Part shown: in pieces, positions 18,939 to 28,197 of the stretch
Layout of the letters: every line of letters starts with the position of its first letter
How positions within the stretch are numbered: position 1 is the first letter of the stretch
Assembly: GCA_021201815.1 (NCBI GenBank)
Contig: JAJQEC010000131.1
Location: forward strand, 1 to 34,624
Origin: Candidatus Azobacteroides sp.
GTDB taxonomy: Bacteria; Bacteroidota; Bacteroidia; Bacteroidales; WRGA01
Length of the DNA stretch: 34,624 bases
Direction of reading: 5' to 3'
The notes under the pieces: model-generated
What the model was told of the DNA's origin: nothing
Database searches by the model: none
The model's input: the letters and a program-made list of their open reading frames with translations, nothing else
Position numbers and translations under genes: made by a program

Positions 18939-19949
18939 TCAGATCTTGGGAAGAAATTCTTCTACAGGAACCTCTTTATTAGTTATGTTTTCAACAATTT
19001 CACGTTGGGTATTCAGAAACTGCATTCGTTGGTACTGTCCGCTCTGAGAAATAAGAGTAGAATATCTTCTGAAAGAATGGAGCCACATTTTAATCTGCTC
19101 ATATACACTAGGATGCAAAGCATATAAATCATTTACTAAAAATGTTTTTATCAAGGAAAGATATAATGTGCCTGTATAAACATAAGAATAATTTGTATGG
19201 AAATTAATTTGTGATACATAAATATTTACTTCTTTACCCGTATCCCTGAATTTACCCTCATCACACATCCATTCCAAGTCTTCTAAGACAGCAAACAAAT
19301 CCTGCTGGATTAGTATTAAATCTTCTTCGCTTATTAAACCCAAATTAAAAAAATACCTTAAATCATTGGCAAGATAATAAAATGTAAGTGGGTCGAAAAT
19401 AAGATAAGTAGAAGAAGCGCTTTGATTGGCAAAGAGTAATTTTTTCTGTATTTTTCTGTATTTTTCATTTACCGTCATCTGTGTGTAGGGAATATTTTTA
19501 TCAACATGTCCGTATTGATAGGCCCATTTGAAAAGGTAATACTTTGTTAAATAGTCATATTCCATATAAATTAATGCAGGGATAATATTAGTCACTCCCT
19601 CGATCCGGGAATCCGGAAAGGTATTCATTTTATCAAGCAATTCAATATAACTCTCCAACAGCTCAAAATCTTCTTTTCCCGGATGAATATGTTCAATGGT
19701 TCTTAATATTAATTGTTGATTTTTAAGCGAATTACTCCTTATCAATTCATCCAGAGAAATACCCAAATCTCTTGCAAGAATAGCCATTTCCTTAATACTG
19801 AAAGGCACTTTTCCTTCAATACGCCGATATGCTGCCGCCTTGTTTATAGACAATAATTCAACAAGCACATCACTTAAGTATTGTTCCGGTAAAATCTTTT
19901 TTTTAAGAGCCTCAATAATATTTGTATGCAAGTTAAGAAGAAAGTTCAT
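18939..19949 (-). CDS. HTH-domain protein, paralogue 1
   Basis: A 336-residue cytoplasmic protein with a helix-turn-helix near its N-terminus (about 24-65: LSDVLVELLSINKAAAYRRI..VPFSIKEMAILARDLGISLDEL), followed by a large alpha-helical domain with no known name. The second domain carries repeated landmarks: ALIYMEYDYLTKYYLFKWAYQYG (about 127-149), LIFDPLTFYYLANDLRYF (about 183-200), VSQINFHTNYSYVY (about 247-260) and RYSTLISQSGQYQRMQFLNTQR near the end. The neighbouring gene has all of these in the same order, so the two arose by duplication. No ligand or target is known; it is probably a transcription regulator with a sensor or interaction domain. It lies 60 bp downstream of its paralogue and is probably cotranscribed. 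Confidence 0.75.
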   Translation of the reverse strand: MNFLLNLHTNIIEALKKKILPEQYLSDVLVELLSINKAAAYRRIEGKVPFSIKEMAILARDLGISLDELIRSNSLKNQQLILRTIEHIHPGKEDFELLESYIELLDKMNTFPDSRIEGVTNIIPALIYMEYDYLTKYYLFKWAYQYGHVDKNIPYTQMTVNEKYRKIQKKLLFANQSASSTYLIFDPLTFYYLANDLRYFFNLGLISEEDLILIQQDLFAVLEDLEWMCDEGKFRDTGKEVNIYVSQINFHTNYSYVYTGTLYLSLIKTFLVNDLYALHPSVYEQIKMWLHSFRRYSTLISQSGQYQRMQFLNTQREIVENITNKEVPVEEFLPKI

Positions 19950-20009
19950 ATACTTTTTATTCTATTTTATAATTTTTCCGTAAAAATAACTTTAAGCAAC
20001 TTCTGATAA

Positions 20010-20975
20010 TTACAACATTTCCACATATTTCCGTTGCTTTTCAAAAAACAATATACGTTCCCGTTCATTACATCCGGAAATAAGAATAGAATGACGTTTT
20101 AAAGACTGAATGATCGGCATAAACTCCTCCACTATTTCTTTTTTATCAGAACAGACATAATTAATAAGGAAAACTTTAATTGCCAATAACTGAAACTCAG
20201 TGGAATTAATGAATAAATAATTAGTATCAAAATTAATTTGAGAAACATAAAATAATACCTGATTATTATTTTCTACATTTTTACAGCCATAAGTGGTTTC
20301 TTCTATTTCTGACAATAAATCCAGCAAATCCTTTTTAATTTTTTCTATTTCTTCCGGAGTAATTAAATAAATACTGGCAAAATACTTCAGGTTATTTATC
20401 AGAAAATAAAAAATAAGGTTGTCGAATATGTAACTTGCAGTACTTATATTCTTATAATTTTTATAATGCCTAATCTGCATTTCCCTCAACCTTTTTTCTA
20501 TAAATATATCCTTATAAGTAATAGGACTTTTTGACTGTCCATACTGATACATCCACTTAAACATATAAAAACGGGTAATGAATTCATACTTATAAAAAAG
20601 TGTAGCAGGCAATACATTACATATATCTGTCAATTCGGATTTCGGGTCACTTTTTACCAGTTCCATCTGTCCCATATGCCTTTCCATCGAATGATAATCA
20701 TCCTCTTTAGAATTTACATATTGCAATAAGGGCAACAGAAAAACTTTTTCGTCACCAGAGAGTCGGTTTACGATCTGGTCTAACGAAAGATCCAATTTTT
20801 GAGATAACATAACAACTTCTGAAAAAGCAAATGGTACCTCTCCCCTTAATCTTCTGTAGATAGAGGCTTTTTCTATTAGTAAAATATCTGCTAATGGATT
20901 AACCAGATTCGTTTCTTGTGGAAATTTTTCCTTCAATTGAGCCAGAAATTCCTGAAGGAATATAGCATTTTCCAT
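20010..20975 (-). CDS. HTH-domain protein, paralogue 2
   Basis: The 321-residue product shares its plan with the gene just downstream. The N-terminal HTH has the same positions (NPLADILLIEKASIYRRLRG, then VPFAFSEVVMLSQKLDLSLDQI), and matching landmarks follow: LFYKYEFITRFYMFKWMYQYG, YIFDNLIFYFLINNLKYFA, VSQINFDTNYLFI, and RHSILISGCNERERILFFEKQRKY. Sequence between the landmarks is only moderately conserved, so the duplication is not recent. A -7 box lies at 21104-21111. Family could not be named; a BetR-like HTH is one possibility. A role as a regulator is inferred from the HTH alone. Confidence 0.75.
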   Translation of the reverse strand: MENAIFLQEFLAQLKEKFPQETNLVNPLADILLIEKASIYRRLRGEVPFAFSEVVMLSQKLDLSLDQIVNRLSGDEKVFLLPLLQYVNSKEDDYHSMERHMGQMELVKSDPKSELTDICNVLPATLFYKYEFITRFYMFKWMYQYGQSKSPITYKDIFIEKRLREMQIRHYKNYKNISTASYIFDNLIFYFLINNLKYFASIYLITPEEIEKIKKDLLDLLSEIEETTYGCKNVENNNQVLFYVSQINFDTNYLFINSTEFQLLAIKVFLINYVCSDKKEIVEEFMPIIQSLKRHSILISGCNERERILFFEKQRKYVEML

Positions 20976-21103
20976 AAATACATAAATTATATGTTAACAA
21001 TATTGTCAGCTCTTTTTAATATTCTTCCTCTTCGCAAAGCTGATATAATAGTAGAATAAAAGCAGAGATATAAGGATAGGCAAAACTACTTTTTGTTACA
21101 TCA

Positions 21104-21111
21104 CAAAGATA
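21104..21111 (-). promoter_or_regulatory. Candidate promoter of the HTH pair
   Basis: Minus-strand TATCTTTG, a perfect Bacteroidetes -7 box (TAnnTTTG). The -33 element is poor. Transcription would begin near 21097, about 120 nt before the ATG at 20975. Confidence 0.5.
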
Positions 21112-21227
21112 CAATGTTTCAGAAAATAACCTCTTTATAAAAAAATATTTTTCATAAATTAACTAAATTTAAACAAAAAGAATTGCATTTTCTGTCTCTT
21201 TTGTTTTCTTTATTAACGAATTTCGAC

Positions 21228-21268
21228 AACAAAAAGAGGTTTTCCTTAACGAAAAACCTCTTTTTGTT
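21228..21268 (-). terminator. Terminator of the beta-helix gene
   Basis: A perfect 16-bp inverted repeat (AACAAAAAGAGGTTTT at 21228-21243 with its complement at 21253-21268) around a 9-nt loop, 15 bp beyond the stop of the 786-residue gene. The T-rich arm at the end on each strand makes it a possible two-way terminator. Confidence 0.75.
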
Positions 21269-21282
21269 ACAAATAAAATAAG

Positions 21283-23643
21283 TTATTTCTTTATTATCTT
21301 AGCTGTTCTGATAAGATCATCTTTTTCATTTATTTGAATTATATAAACTTCACTTTTATAAGATTTCATATAAATCGGATCTTTTCCCTGCTGACCATAT
21401 AATCTTTTACCACTGAGATCATAAATTGTTAATCTGACGTTTTCATCCGTTGTGCGGATATATAAATAATCATCTACCGGGTTCGGATAAAAAGAAATAG
21501 TTTCATTTATTTCCGGATTTTCTATTTTTGTCGGATCTTCTCTCTCAAATGGAATGGAAGGTTCTTCTCCCGAAAAGTCTACAATAAAAAACCGATCTGC
21601 AATTTCCATGTTATAAGTACTTTTTACCTGACCGTTAATGATGTGCTTAAAACCTCCGTAACCCGGAGTGGAAATACACACATTACATGCATGATGAATT
21701 TTTACTCCGGTCCTCTCCGGTACTTCAATCGAATTTTCAATAGCAATATTTGCCCCACCGGTATTGATGAATACATCATAAATTCCCATCATGGAAGCTT
21801 CATGCCATTGTACATGATCGGCAACTTTATAGGCTGCATACCCATCGACAGTACCATTATGGCTCATATAATCAGACTGGCGAAGCGGATCATAAGGAGT
21901 TTCACACTGATAAAAATACATCCTTCCCATTTCTCCGTTCCATAAAGTCTGATATTCCTGGAAATGTTCATTAAACAAACCATAAATGGTTACATAATTA
22001 CCATTCACCACAAGTCCGTTTTTAGAAGTATTCTGAAACCATCCTACCCCATTTCCGTGGTCTGCTCTCCATATCCAGAAATGATCCCCGATCACATCCG
22101 AATTATTTATTTCCAACGCAATATCTACATTCACATTGGCAGAAGAAGAACCTCCTACCCGGAAAAATAAATCCGCAAGTAAAATAGGATTATTACTCTG
22201 ATTTTTTACCGCATCTTCAGGCCCCACCTGCATCAACGTCCTTGAATTATAATGCGCTTCGATAAGGAAACTTGCAATCGTAACGCCTTCCACATCACCT
22301 ATAACGATAGCAGAATTTGAATTTGTAGGACCGGGAATAAGCGTAGCATATCCTGTTCCCAGAATTATTGTATTCGGATGATTTACAAAAAGAGGTTCTG
22401 ACAGTACATATACCCCCGGTGTAATAAATAAATGCTTCCCTGCTGCCAGATGCGCATTCATTGTTTCTGCTGTTGTCCCTGGTTTTACTACATAAAAATC
22501 TTCCAGCAGATCATATATCGTCCCTTCTCCTATATTATTCGTACCCCATGAAATACCTTTTGAATCCGGTTCCCGAAGACTGGGTTTAAAAACTTTATAC
22601 ATTCCGTCATCACCTATAAACAAGAAGGGTTTTTCTCTTATCACAGGAGTTGTTTCTACACGACTTACATTTTCCCAATGCGTATCTCCACCCCGGTCCC
22701 AATTATCACTGTGATTTTTCATATTCACAGAAGGACCGAATTCCACACCCTGATAGGCGTTGTTCCATCCTCCCATACTATAATCCCTGCTTCCAAGCCC
22801 AATGTAAGAGTTTCGGGTATACCACTGTTGCTGAGAATAGGAACCTGCACGGTTAACAAAATAACAGTCTGCAGTAAAACCGCCACTGCACCATCCATCA
22901 TATTCCCACTGGTAAAAGCCATTTCTTTGAGAATAGATCCGTCTTAAAGGTGCCGCCTGAGACGTGGCCCACATCAGAGACTCCCAAGGCTCAAGAGATC
23001 CGTATCCCATCACGGAAAAATTTTCTGCAGAACGCCAGAAAGTACATGTCGCATTGTTATCCGGCAATGGAGGAGGAGTAACCAGATTATTGAGTTTTAC
23101 CTCATAGGGAGTTTTACCAAGGCCACCTACATGCATATAATAGGAAATACTAAAATAATCGGCGGCTGTATAATCTCCTGGCTTAAAATAAAATGCATAC
23201 CGGTTCTGGCTGAATTCCTGATACCTCATAGCGTTATGAAATCCATTGATCTGATTTGCAATTTCCGCTTTATTATCCGATGGGGAATAAATGTATACAT
23301 TCGGTCCGAACAAATCTAATTCCAATGCTTTCAAAGAAATTACATTCCCCTGATTATCCAGTATTTTATAATAGTAATTGTAGGGATTACCTGCTGCTTT
23401 CTCATCAACAAAAACCTGATTATTTGTGATACCAATGGTCTCATAATTACCGAATCTACCGATAGAACGTTTTATCGTATATTCTCCCACGGAAGAGTTA
23501 CGTAAGGAAAGATCACCACTAAAGTCAAGGACTATATTTCCGTTTTCAGTGAAAATCCGGGAAGAAGATGCTTCCTGTTGAGCAGTTACATATCCGAAAA
23601 CGGAACAAAAAAGAAAGAATAAAATAAATTTTGTGTTTCGCAT
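21283..23643 (-). CDS. T9SS-secreted beta-helix protein (adenylyl cyclase/F5-8-named family)
   Basis: A 786-residue secreted protein. Residues 1-21 are a signal peptide (VTA-Q). Residues about 100-690 match the widespread uncharacterised family that is often misnamed coagulation factor 5/8 type or adenylyl cyclase in actinomycetes: LFGPNVYIYSPS, FKPGDYTAADYFSISYYMHV, LGKTPYEVKLN, TFWRSAENFSV, EKPFLFIGDDGMYKVFKP, HLFITPGVYVLSEPLFV, and WIWRADHGNGVGWFQNTSKN. The middle is a right-handed beta-helix like pectate lyases. The last 75 residues (SFYPNPVDDYLYIRTTDENV..LTIYDLSGKRLYG..IIKK) are a type IX secretion C-terminal sorting domain, so it is exported through the Por system to the surface. Enzyme activity is not established; a polysaccharide-active enzyme or binder is inferred from the fold. 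It stands alone on the minus strand. Confidence 0.85.
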   Translation of the reverse strand: MRNTKFILFFLFCSVFGYVTAQQEASSSRIFTENGNIVLDFSGDLSLRNSSVGEYTIKRSIGRFGNYETIGITNNQVFVDEKAAGNPYNYYYKILDNQGNVISLKALELDLFGPNVYIYSPSDNKAEIANQINGFHNAMRYQEFSQNRYAFYFKPGDYTAADYFSISYYMHVGGLGKTPYEVKLNNLVTPPPLPDNNATCTFWRSAENFSVMGYGSLEPWESLMWATSQAAPLRRIYSQRNGFYQWEYDGWCSGGFTADCYFVNRAGSYSQQQWYTRNSYIGLGSRDYSMGGWNNAYQGVEFGPSVNMKNHSDNWDRGGDTHWENVSRVETTPVIREKPFLFIGDDGMYKVFKPSLREPDSKGISWGTNNIGEGTIYDLLEDFYVVKPGTTAETMNAHLAAGKHLFITPGVYVLSEPLFVNHPNTIILGTGYATLIPGPTNSNSAIVIGDVEGVTIASFLIEAHYNSRTLMQVGPEDAVKNQSNNPILLADLFFRVGGSSSANVNVDIALEINNSDVIGDHFWIWRADHGNGVGWFQNTSKNGLVVNGNYVTIYGLFNEHFQEYQTLWNGEMGRMYFYQCETPYDPLRQSDYMSHNGTVDGYAAYKVADHVQWHEASMMGIYDVFINTGGANIAIENSIEVPERTGVKIHHACNVCISTPGYGGFKHIINGQVKSTYNMEIADRFFIVDFSGEEPSIPFEREDPTKIENPEINETISFYPNPVDDYLYIRTTDENVRLTIYDLSGKRLYGQQGKDPIYMKSYKSEVYIIQINEKDDLIRTAKIIKK

Positions 23644-24007
23644 GTTATATAATTAATTTAAGAATATTGGATAAATCCATCAGGCAGGTACAGAAAAGAT
23701 AAAAGGTAAAAGGTTAAATACTTTGCAATATTTCCTTTTTACCTTTTTCTTCTCTCCCACTCTAACAACTAAAATTCAAAATTAGGCCTTATACTATAAA
23801 TATATCCCATAAACTCCTACTCAAAAACTCACTTTAATAAGAAAAGTACTACTAAAATTATACATCAATTATTTCTTATCTTCTCATAATAAATAAATTA
23901 CAACATGCCTTTTTTTTGTTTATTTCCCTTAACCTATATAGAAATGTTTTGAATGTTAAATAATCAGAATTCATAGATTAAACTAATAGTTATTGAAAAA
24001 TAATAAG
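23644..24007. other. Intergenic region between divergent genes
   Basis: About 360 bp separating the beta-helix gene (minus) from the TetR gene (plus). It contains an imperfect hairpin (about 23699-23748, AAAAGGTAAAAGG with a matching CCTTTTTACC arm). No coding or RNA gene is seen. Confidence 0.35.
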
Positions 24008-24015
24008 TATGTTTG
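24008..24015 (+). promoter_or_regulatory. Candidate -7 box before tetR-type gene
   Basis: TATGTTTG matches TAnnTTTG and overlaps the upstream ATG at 24009. If used, transcription begins about 24022, which leaves ATG 24051 as the first usable start. The -33 element is not well placed, so confidence is limited. Confidence 0.4.
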
Positions 24016-24050
24016 CACTAACAATTCTGTTAAACTCTATTATTAAACTT

Positions 24051-24677
24051 ATGAGTGAAACTAAAATAAATACGGAACAATCCATCCTGAACGCTGCCGA
24101 AGCAATCTTTCTAACCAAGGGATATGCTGGAACAAAGACTACGGAAATAGCAGAAAAAGCAGGAGTAAATCATGCGATGTTACATTACTATTTCCGTACC
24201 AAGGAAAGTTTATTCAATAAAATATTTGAAAACAAAATGCATTTGTTTATCAGTTCCTTTTTTACAGCTTTTGATACGGACCTTCCTTTTAAAGAAAAAG
24301 TAAGAATAGCTGTAGAAAAACATTATGATTTTATAGCAGCAAATCCACGCTTACCGATGTTTATCATGGGAGAAATGCTTATCAATGATAAAAAAAAAGA
24401 AGAAGTAAGAAAAATACTTATTCCCAAATTACTGTCAATACTGGAGAATCTACAAACAGAAATAGATAAAGAAGTAGAAAAAGGAACAATACCTAGTTCT
24501 CTGTCTATGGATACTATGCTAAACGTTGTTTCCCTTAATATTTTCTCTGTTTTGTTTACACAGATTACTTCCATAGACAATAAGTACCTCGGATTGGTAG
24601 ATATGGATGTATTTATGGAACAAAGAAAACGAAATAACATATCCCTGATTTTAAAAGGCCTCGGATTCGAAGAATAA
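24051..24677 (+). CDS. TetR/AcrR family transcription regulator
   Basis: The 208-residue product from ATG 24051 (MSETKINTEQSILNAAE) has the TetR DNA-binding domain: ILNAAEAIFLTKGYAGTKTTEIAEKAGVNHAMLHYYFRTKESLFNKIF, with the family hallmark HYYFxxKExLF. The rest is the helical ligand-binding and dimer domain. The upstream ATG at 24009 gives an extra 14 residues not typical of the family and overlaps a promoter-like box, so it was not chosen. TetR proteins are usually repressors that release DNA on binding a small molecule; the ligand is not predictable. Its target could be the genes that follow or itself. No efflux pump is adjacent. Confidence 0.9.
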   Translation: MSETKINTEQSILNAAEAIFLTKGYAGTKTTEIAEKAGVNHAMLHYYFRTKESLFNKIFENKMHLFISSFFTAFDTDLPFKEKVRIAVEKHYDFIAANPRLPMFIMGEMLINDKKKEEVRKILIPKLLSILENLQTEIDKEVEKGTIPSSLSMDTMLNVVSLNIFSVLFTQITSIDNKYLGLVDMDVFMEQRKRNNISLILKGLGFEE

Positions 24678-24961
24678 TTTTTACCTTATTAATAAAAATA
24701 AGCTTATTGAAAATTTTAAATCAATGAAAAAGTTATCCTATACCGGATCAAATATTTATTATTCTAAATAGATCTTTCTAAGAAAAAGGGCAGACAAAGC
24801 CGAAATATATAATAAAAGTAGGTGTTCATCAATGACAAAGATCCTAAAAAGGAAATATATAGAAGAATAAAGCTGAATTAATAACATACGAGAAAGGAGA
24901 AAGGAATAAAAAATAGTTTTGAAAAGCCTTTTTACTTTTCTCTTGCCGGAAAAATAAAATA

Positions 24962-25186
24962 ATGAAAAGGATGGAAAATAAATTAATAGGAAAAGACGCA
25001 GGTAAAATATGGAGATTACTGGCAAAAACAGGAAGAATGACTATTTGGAAAATAGTAGAATTAACCAATTTTCCCGAATTATATATTTTCCTCACACTTG
25101 GCTGGCTTTCCAGAGAAAATAAAATTAATTACCTGGAAATAGAAGATGAATTATATGTGGAAGTGAATAAAAACTACCGGGATTAA
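24962..25186 (+). CDS. Small winged-helix protein
   Basis: A 74-residue protein with a compact winged-helix pattern (AGKIWRLLAKTGRMTIWKIVELTNFPELYIFLTLGWLSRENKI). It resembles the winged helix-turn-helix DUF2582 family, common in Bacteroidetes and archaea as single-domain proteins of about 70-80 residues. The function is unknown; DNA binding is inferred from the fold. A second ATG at 24971 is also possible. It stands 285 bp after the TetR gene on the same strand and 107 bp before the HXXEE gene. Confidence 0.75.
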   Translation: MKRMENKLIGKDAGKIWRLLAKTGRMTIWKIVELTNFPELYIFLTLGWLSRENKINYLEIEDELYVEVNKNYRD

Positions 25187-25292
25187 ATAAAATAATACCG
25201 GATAAGATTAATTTCAACATCAAAAAAGTATCCAGTAGGAAGTCCGGACTCTTGTCAGAAAACAGGAGGAACTGAAAATAAATTAAAATAAC

Positions 25293-25844
25293 ATGCACCC
25301 TTTTATTTTTATAGTGACACTGCTTCCGGTAGTTTTTATGATCCATGATTTTGAAGAAATTATTTTTTTCAAACCCTGGATCCAAAAGAATAAAAATCTC
25401 CTAAAGAAACGCTTTCCGAAGTTTGCCCGTTTTTTTATACCGAAATTCGAAGAAATTTCTGTCCCAGCCTTTACCCTGGCGGTTTTTGAAGAATTCCTGC
25501 TCATTAGTGTGGGTTCTTTCATGGCTATATATATGGATTTTTATCTTATCTGGTTAGCGATGCTTGGGGGATTTTCGATCCATCTTATTATCCATCTTGT
25601 ACAATGGATCGCTATCAGAATGTATATCCCGGCTCTGATCACTACATTTTTATCCATTCCCTATTGCTTATATACATATAAATATATCATCAGCCAGATG
25701 GTATTTTCATCAGCGGAAATTTTTCTTTGTACTTTGTTAGGGGGAATAGGCCTTGTATTGAATACATTCTTTATTCATAAGCTGGCAGGATATTTCGATA
25801 AAAAATATATACGAAAGATAGATACCAGAAGAATTGATTCTTAA
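25293..25844 (+). CDS. HXXEE-domain membrane protein
   Basis: The 183-residue membrane protein has the family motif H-x-x-E-E at residues 18-22 (IHDFEEI), near the start of an N-terminal helix. A second cluster of acidic residues lies in VFEEFLLISVG, and histidines occur in SIHLIIHLVQW. Five or six membrane helices are predicted. HXXEE proteins are thought to be integral-membrane enzymes of unknown reaction. The conserved His and Glu residues suggest metal binding. It follows the winged-helix gene on the same strand; there is no direct evidence that the TetR protein controls it. Confidence 0.85.
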   Translation: MHPFIFIVTLLPVVFMIHDFEEIIFFKPWIQKNKNLLKKRFPKFARFFIPKFEEISVPAFTLAVFEEFLLISVGSFMAIYMDFYLIWLAMLGGFSIHLIIHLVQWIAIRMYIPALITTFLSIPYCLYTYKYIISQMVFSSAEIFLCTLLGGIGLVLNTFFIHKLAGYFDKKYIRKIDTRRIDS

Positions 25845-26041
25845 TATTTTTGGCAGAATAACAAATGGATGATTGGCATTTGATAAGGAAGCAAAAAGCT
25901 ATAAGAGGTAAATATTTAATTTCCCTTCATATTTCTCATGAAAATCTTTCCTTATTTCCTGATAACGATTCTATCTTACCTGCCGGGGGCCTTTTGAATT
26001 TTCGGGAAGTATTATTTTGCCAGAATAAAATGTATTTTCGG

Positions 26042-26326
26042 TCAAAGAAGGTGCTTCAACGCCATTACCTGTGGAAATTCCTCTTTGACTTCTTCGGTAC
26101 TTACCCGTTGAACACAAATTCTTTCCATAGTGGCGGTAAAACGAATTAACATGTCATCCGTATATAAAATTCCGGTTTCTTCCCCGTCCTCATTTTCCTG
26201 ATATCCTGCCAGAAGAGCATTATCCGTACTGATACCTGTTTTTTCCAATTGTTCTTTGAGATCAGTACGCTCTTCATTTAGTAAGTTTGTAAGCTCCTTT
26301 ATTTCTTCTTTATATAATTTCTCCAT
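26042..26326 (-). CDS. Small protein of unknown function
   Basis: A 94-residue minus-strand frame, acidic and helical (MEKLYKEEIKELTNLLNEER, then EENDGEE-like acidic loop), with the end VKEEFPQVMALKHLL. It has a good ribosome site (AGGAAAAAGGAAATG) before its ATG, unusual for this organism, which favours a real gene. It overlaps a plus-strand frame at 25865-26149 with no recognisable features. I do not recognise its family. Moderate confidence. Confidence 0.55.
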   Translation of the reverse strand: MEKLYKEEIKELTNLLNEERTDLKEQLEKTGISTDNALLAGYQENEDGEETGILYTDDMLIRFTATMERICVQRVSTEEVKEEFPQVMALKHLL

Positions 26327-26671
26327 TTCCTTTTTCCTATAAAAACAGTTATAGAGGGGATCAGGTTCATAGCAAAATCATTAAATCAACTTATCGAAGA
26401 GGACAAGACGGGAAAAATTTACCACTTATCAGATTGACGAAATGTATGTACTAAGACAAAGGCAATGCACCTAACCGGAACAAATCTGGTTCTTCAAAAT
26501 AATTCTCATTGATAAATATACCCACTTTCCCTTAGAAGAAGGTAAGGCTGTTAAGCCCTTTTTTATTTCAATAAGTTACGTTTGCTATATACCAATGATA
26601 TAAGCACGATAAAAATCAAAAGAATCCCCTATATCCTGCAAACTCACGGAATTAAATATGAGCCAACGGTC

Positions 26672-26753
26672 AGCGAAGCTAATAACCCCGGTGAAGTGCA
26701 GCGACCGGGGGCAGGAGAAATACCTTCTCCTCCCTCAACCCCGAAACGGGTTG
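26672..26753. repeat. Cluster of four short hairpins
   Basis: In 82 bp lie four perfect stem-loops: AGC..GCT (26672-26680), CCCCGGT with ACCGGGG (26686-26692 and 26704-26710), GGAGAA with TTCTCC (26714-26719 and 26725-26730), and CAACCC with GGGTTG (26736-26741 and 26748-26753). No gene overlaps. It may be a structured RNA, a transcript end, or a relative of the double-hairpin repeats nearby. Confidence 0.55.
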
Positions 26754-26920
26754 AACGATAAAAAGTACTCATCCGTTTCGACGCCTACCTCCACAAACAC
26801 ACAGGTCATTTCTTCCCGGAATGTTTCCTTTTTATAATATTCCTGTTGATTCTTCCTATAATTAAGAATATCTTTTTATTGATAAGCATAAAAAGCAATA
26901 CCCCACCACCAACATTTCAC

Positions 26921-26970
26921 AGCCACGGAGTGGCGTCATGTAACTAGCCGTGCTGCCTCAGCACACGGCA
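26921..26970. repeat. Double-hairpin intergenic repeat, copy A
   Basis: Hairpin 1 is GCCAC-GGA-GTGGC (26922-26934); after a linker (ATGTAACTA) hairpin 2 is GCCGTG with CACGGC around TGC..GCA (26947-26969). It sits 50 bp beyond the stop of the YihY gene. Closely related copies are at 28438-28488 and 32510-32558. Confidence 0.8.
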
Positions 26971-27019
26971 ATTGCACACACCAATTGAGCCCATCACCCT
27001 ACCTCGGTTTTTCCGTTAT

Positions 27020-27982
27020 TTACGTTCCATTATTCTTCTGGGTTTCCGCTCCGGCAGACTTATTTTTGTGTACTTCCACTACTTTCGTACTCACAGCATA
27101 TTCATCAGGAAAAATCCTGCCTCCCATTTGATTTGTCCATGATTCGGTAAATTCGGCCCCTATGTATATAATCATGGCCGAATAATAAATCCAGGTAACC
27201 AGAATGGCGAGAAATGCTGCCGCACCGTAAACACTTCCTACATTTGCAAATCCCAGATAAAGGGAGATTCCCCACTGACCGATCAGAAAAAGAAGAGTCG
27301 TGACAAAAGCTCCGATAAAAACATCTTTGCTTTTTATTTCAGCATCAGGAAGGACCTTATAAATCAATACAAATATAAACGTGGTTACAGTTATATTTAT
27401 GAGGATTCCTATGATCTTCACGAATGTATCCATTACTTCCGGATAATTAGTCATAAAACGTGTACTCAAGTGTGCAATAAAATTAGTAATACTAAAAGTA
27501 ATTAATAAGATAAATGCAAATACAAGAATGATGGAAAAAGAAAGCAACCGGGTTTTAATATATTTAAGCCAGCCCTTTTTCGGAACAGCCTTTATTCCCC
27601 AGATCATATTTAAAGATCCTTGTATTTCCGCAAAAATAGCAGTAGCACCGAAAATCGTAACTCCTAATGTGATAATCGCAGCTAATGTAGAAGCATCGGA
27701 ATCCTGAGCATTCGTAATAATATTCCGGAGTTGCTCTACTACATCCGTTCCTACGACTGGCTGTAACTGAGTATATAATTGATTGGCCAGATCAATATTG
27801 ACAAATGTTCCGATTGTAATCAGTAGAGAAAGAAAAGGAATAATTGAGAAAAGGGTTGCATAAGCCAACGATGCACTTAAGGTAGGAATATTATCATCTC
27901 CGAAACCCTTAATTGTATTTTTTATAATCTTAATTAATATCGGGAAACTGAATTTCCTCCCTGGTTTCACTGGGTCTTTCAT
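27020..27982 (-). CDS. YihY/BrkB family inner-membrane protein
   Basis: The 320-residue membrane protein has six hydrophobic helices and the family landmarks: DDNIPTLSASLAYATLFSIIPFLSLLITIG near residues 34-62, GATAIFAEIQGSLNMIWGI (about 115-133), YKVLPDAEIKSKDVFIGAF and the C-terminal SVYGAAAFLAILVTWIYYSAMIIYIGAEFTE. YihY/BrkB proteins have no proven function (once called RNase BN in error; some are linked to complement resistance). Both ends look complete. It is single on the minus strand, with its 3' end beside a double-hairpin repeat. Confidence 0.92.
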   Translation of the reverse strand: MKDPVKPGRKFSFPILIKIIKNTIKGFGDDNIPTLSASLAYATLFSIIPFLSLLITIGTFVNIDLANQLYTQLQPVVGTDVVEQLRNIITNAQDSDASTLAAIITLGVTIFGATAIFAEIQGSLNMIWGIKAVPKKGWLKYIKTRLLSFSIILVFAFILLITFSITNFIAHLSTRFMTNYPEVMDTFVKIIGILINITVTTFIFVLIYKVLPDAEIKSKDVFIGAFVTTLLFLIGQWGISLYLGFANVGSVYGAAAFLAILVTWIYYSAMIIYIGAEFTESWTNQMGGRIFPDEYAVSTKVVEVHKNKSAGAETQKNNGT

Positions 27983-28197
27983 TTCATCATTTTGTAGGTT
28001 AACAAAATATTTTCTTCTTTTGTTTAAATCAAAAAGCAGACTTTTACAAGATCCGGTTAAAGGAAGTATTTTCCGGATATAAAATGCTACGGCAAAGAAT
28101 ATCTGCCATTACTGAAGAACTACTTATCGAAGCCGGTCCGAATTGTTCCCTATTTATTTCGAATCAAGCCATGGATAATACCGGCTTCCGGTCTCAA

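Noticed and set aside
25865..26149. 94-codon plus-strand frame after the HXXEE gene
   Set aside because: No recognisable features; it overlaps the minus-strand gene 26042-26326, which has a better ribosome site and protein-like composition.
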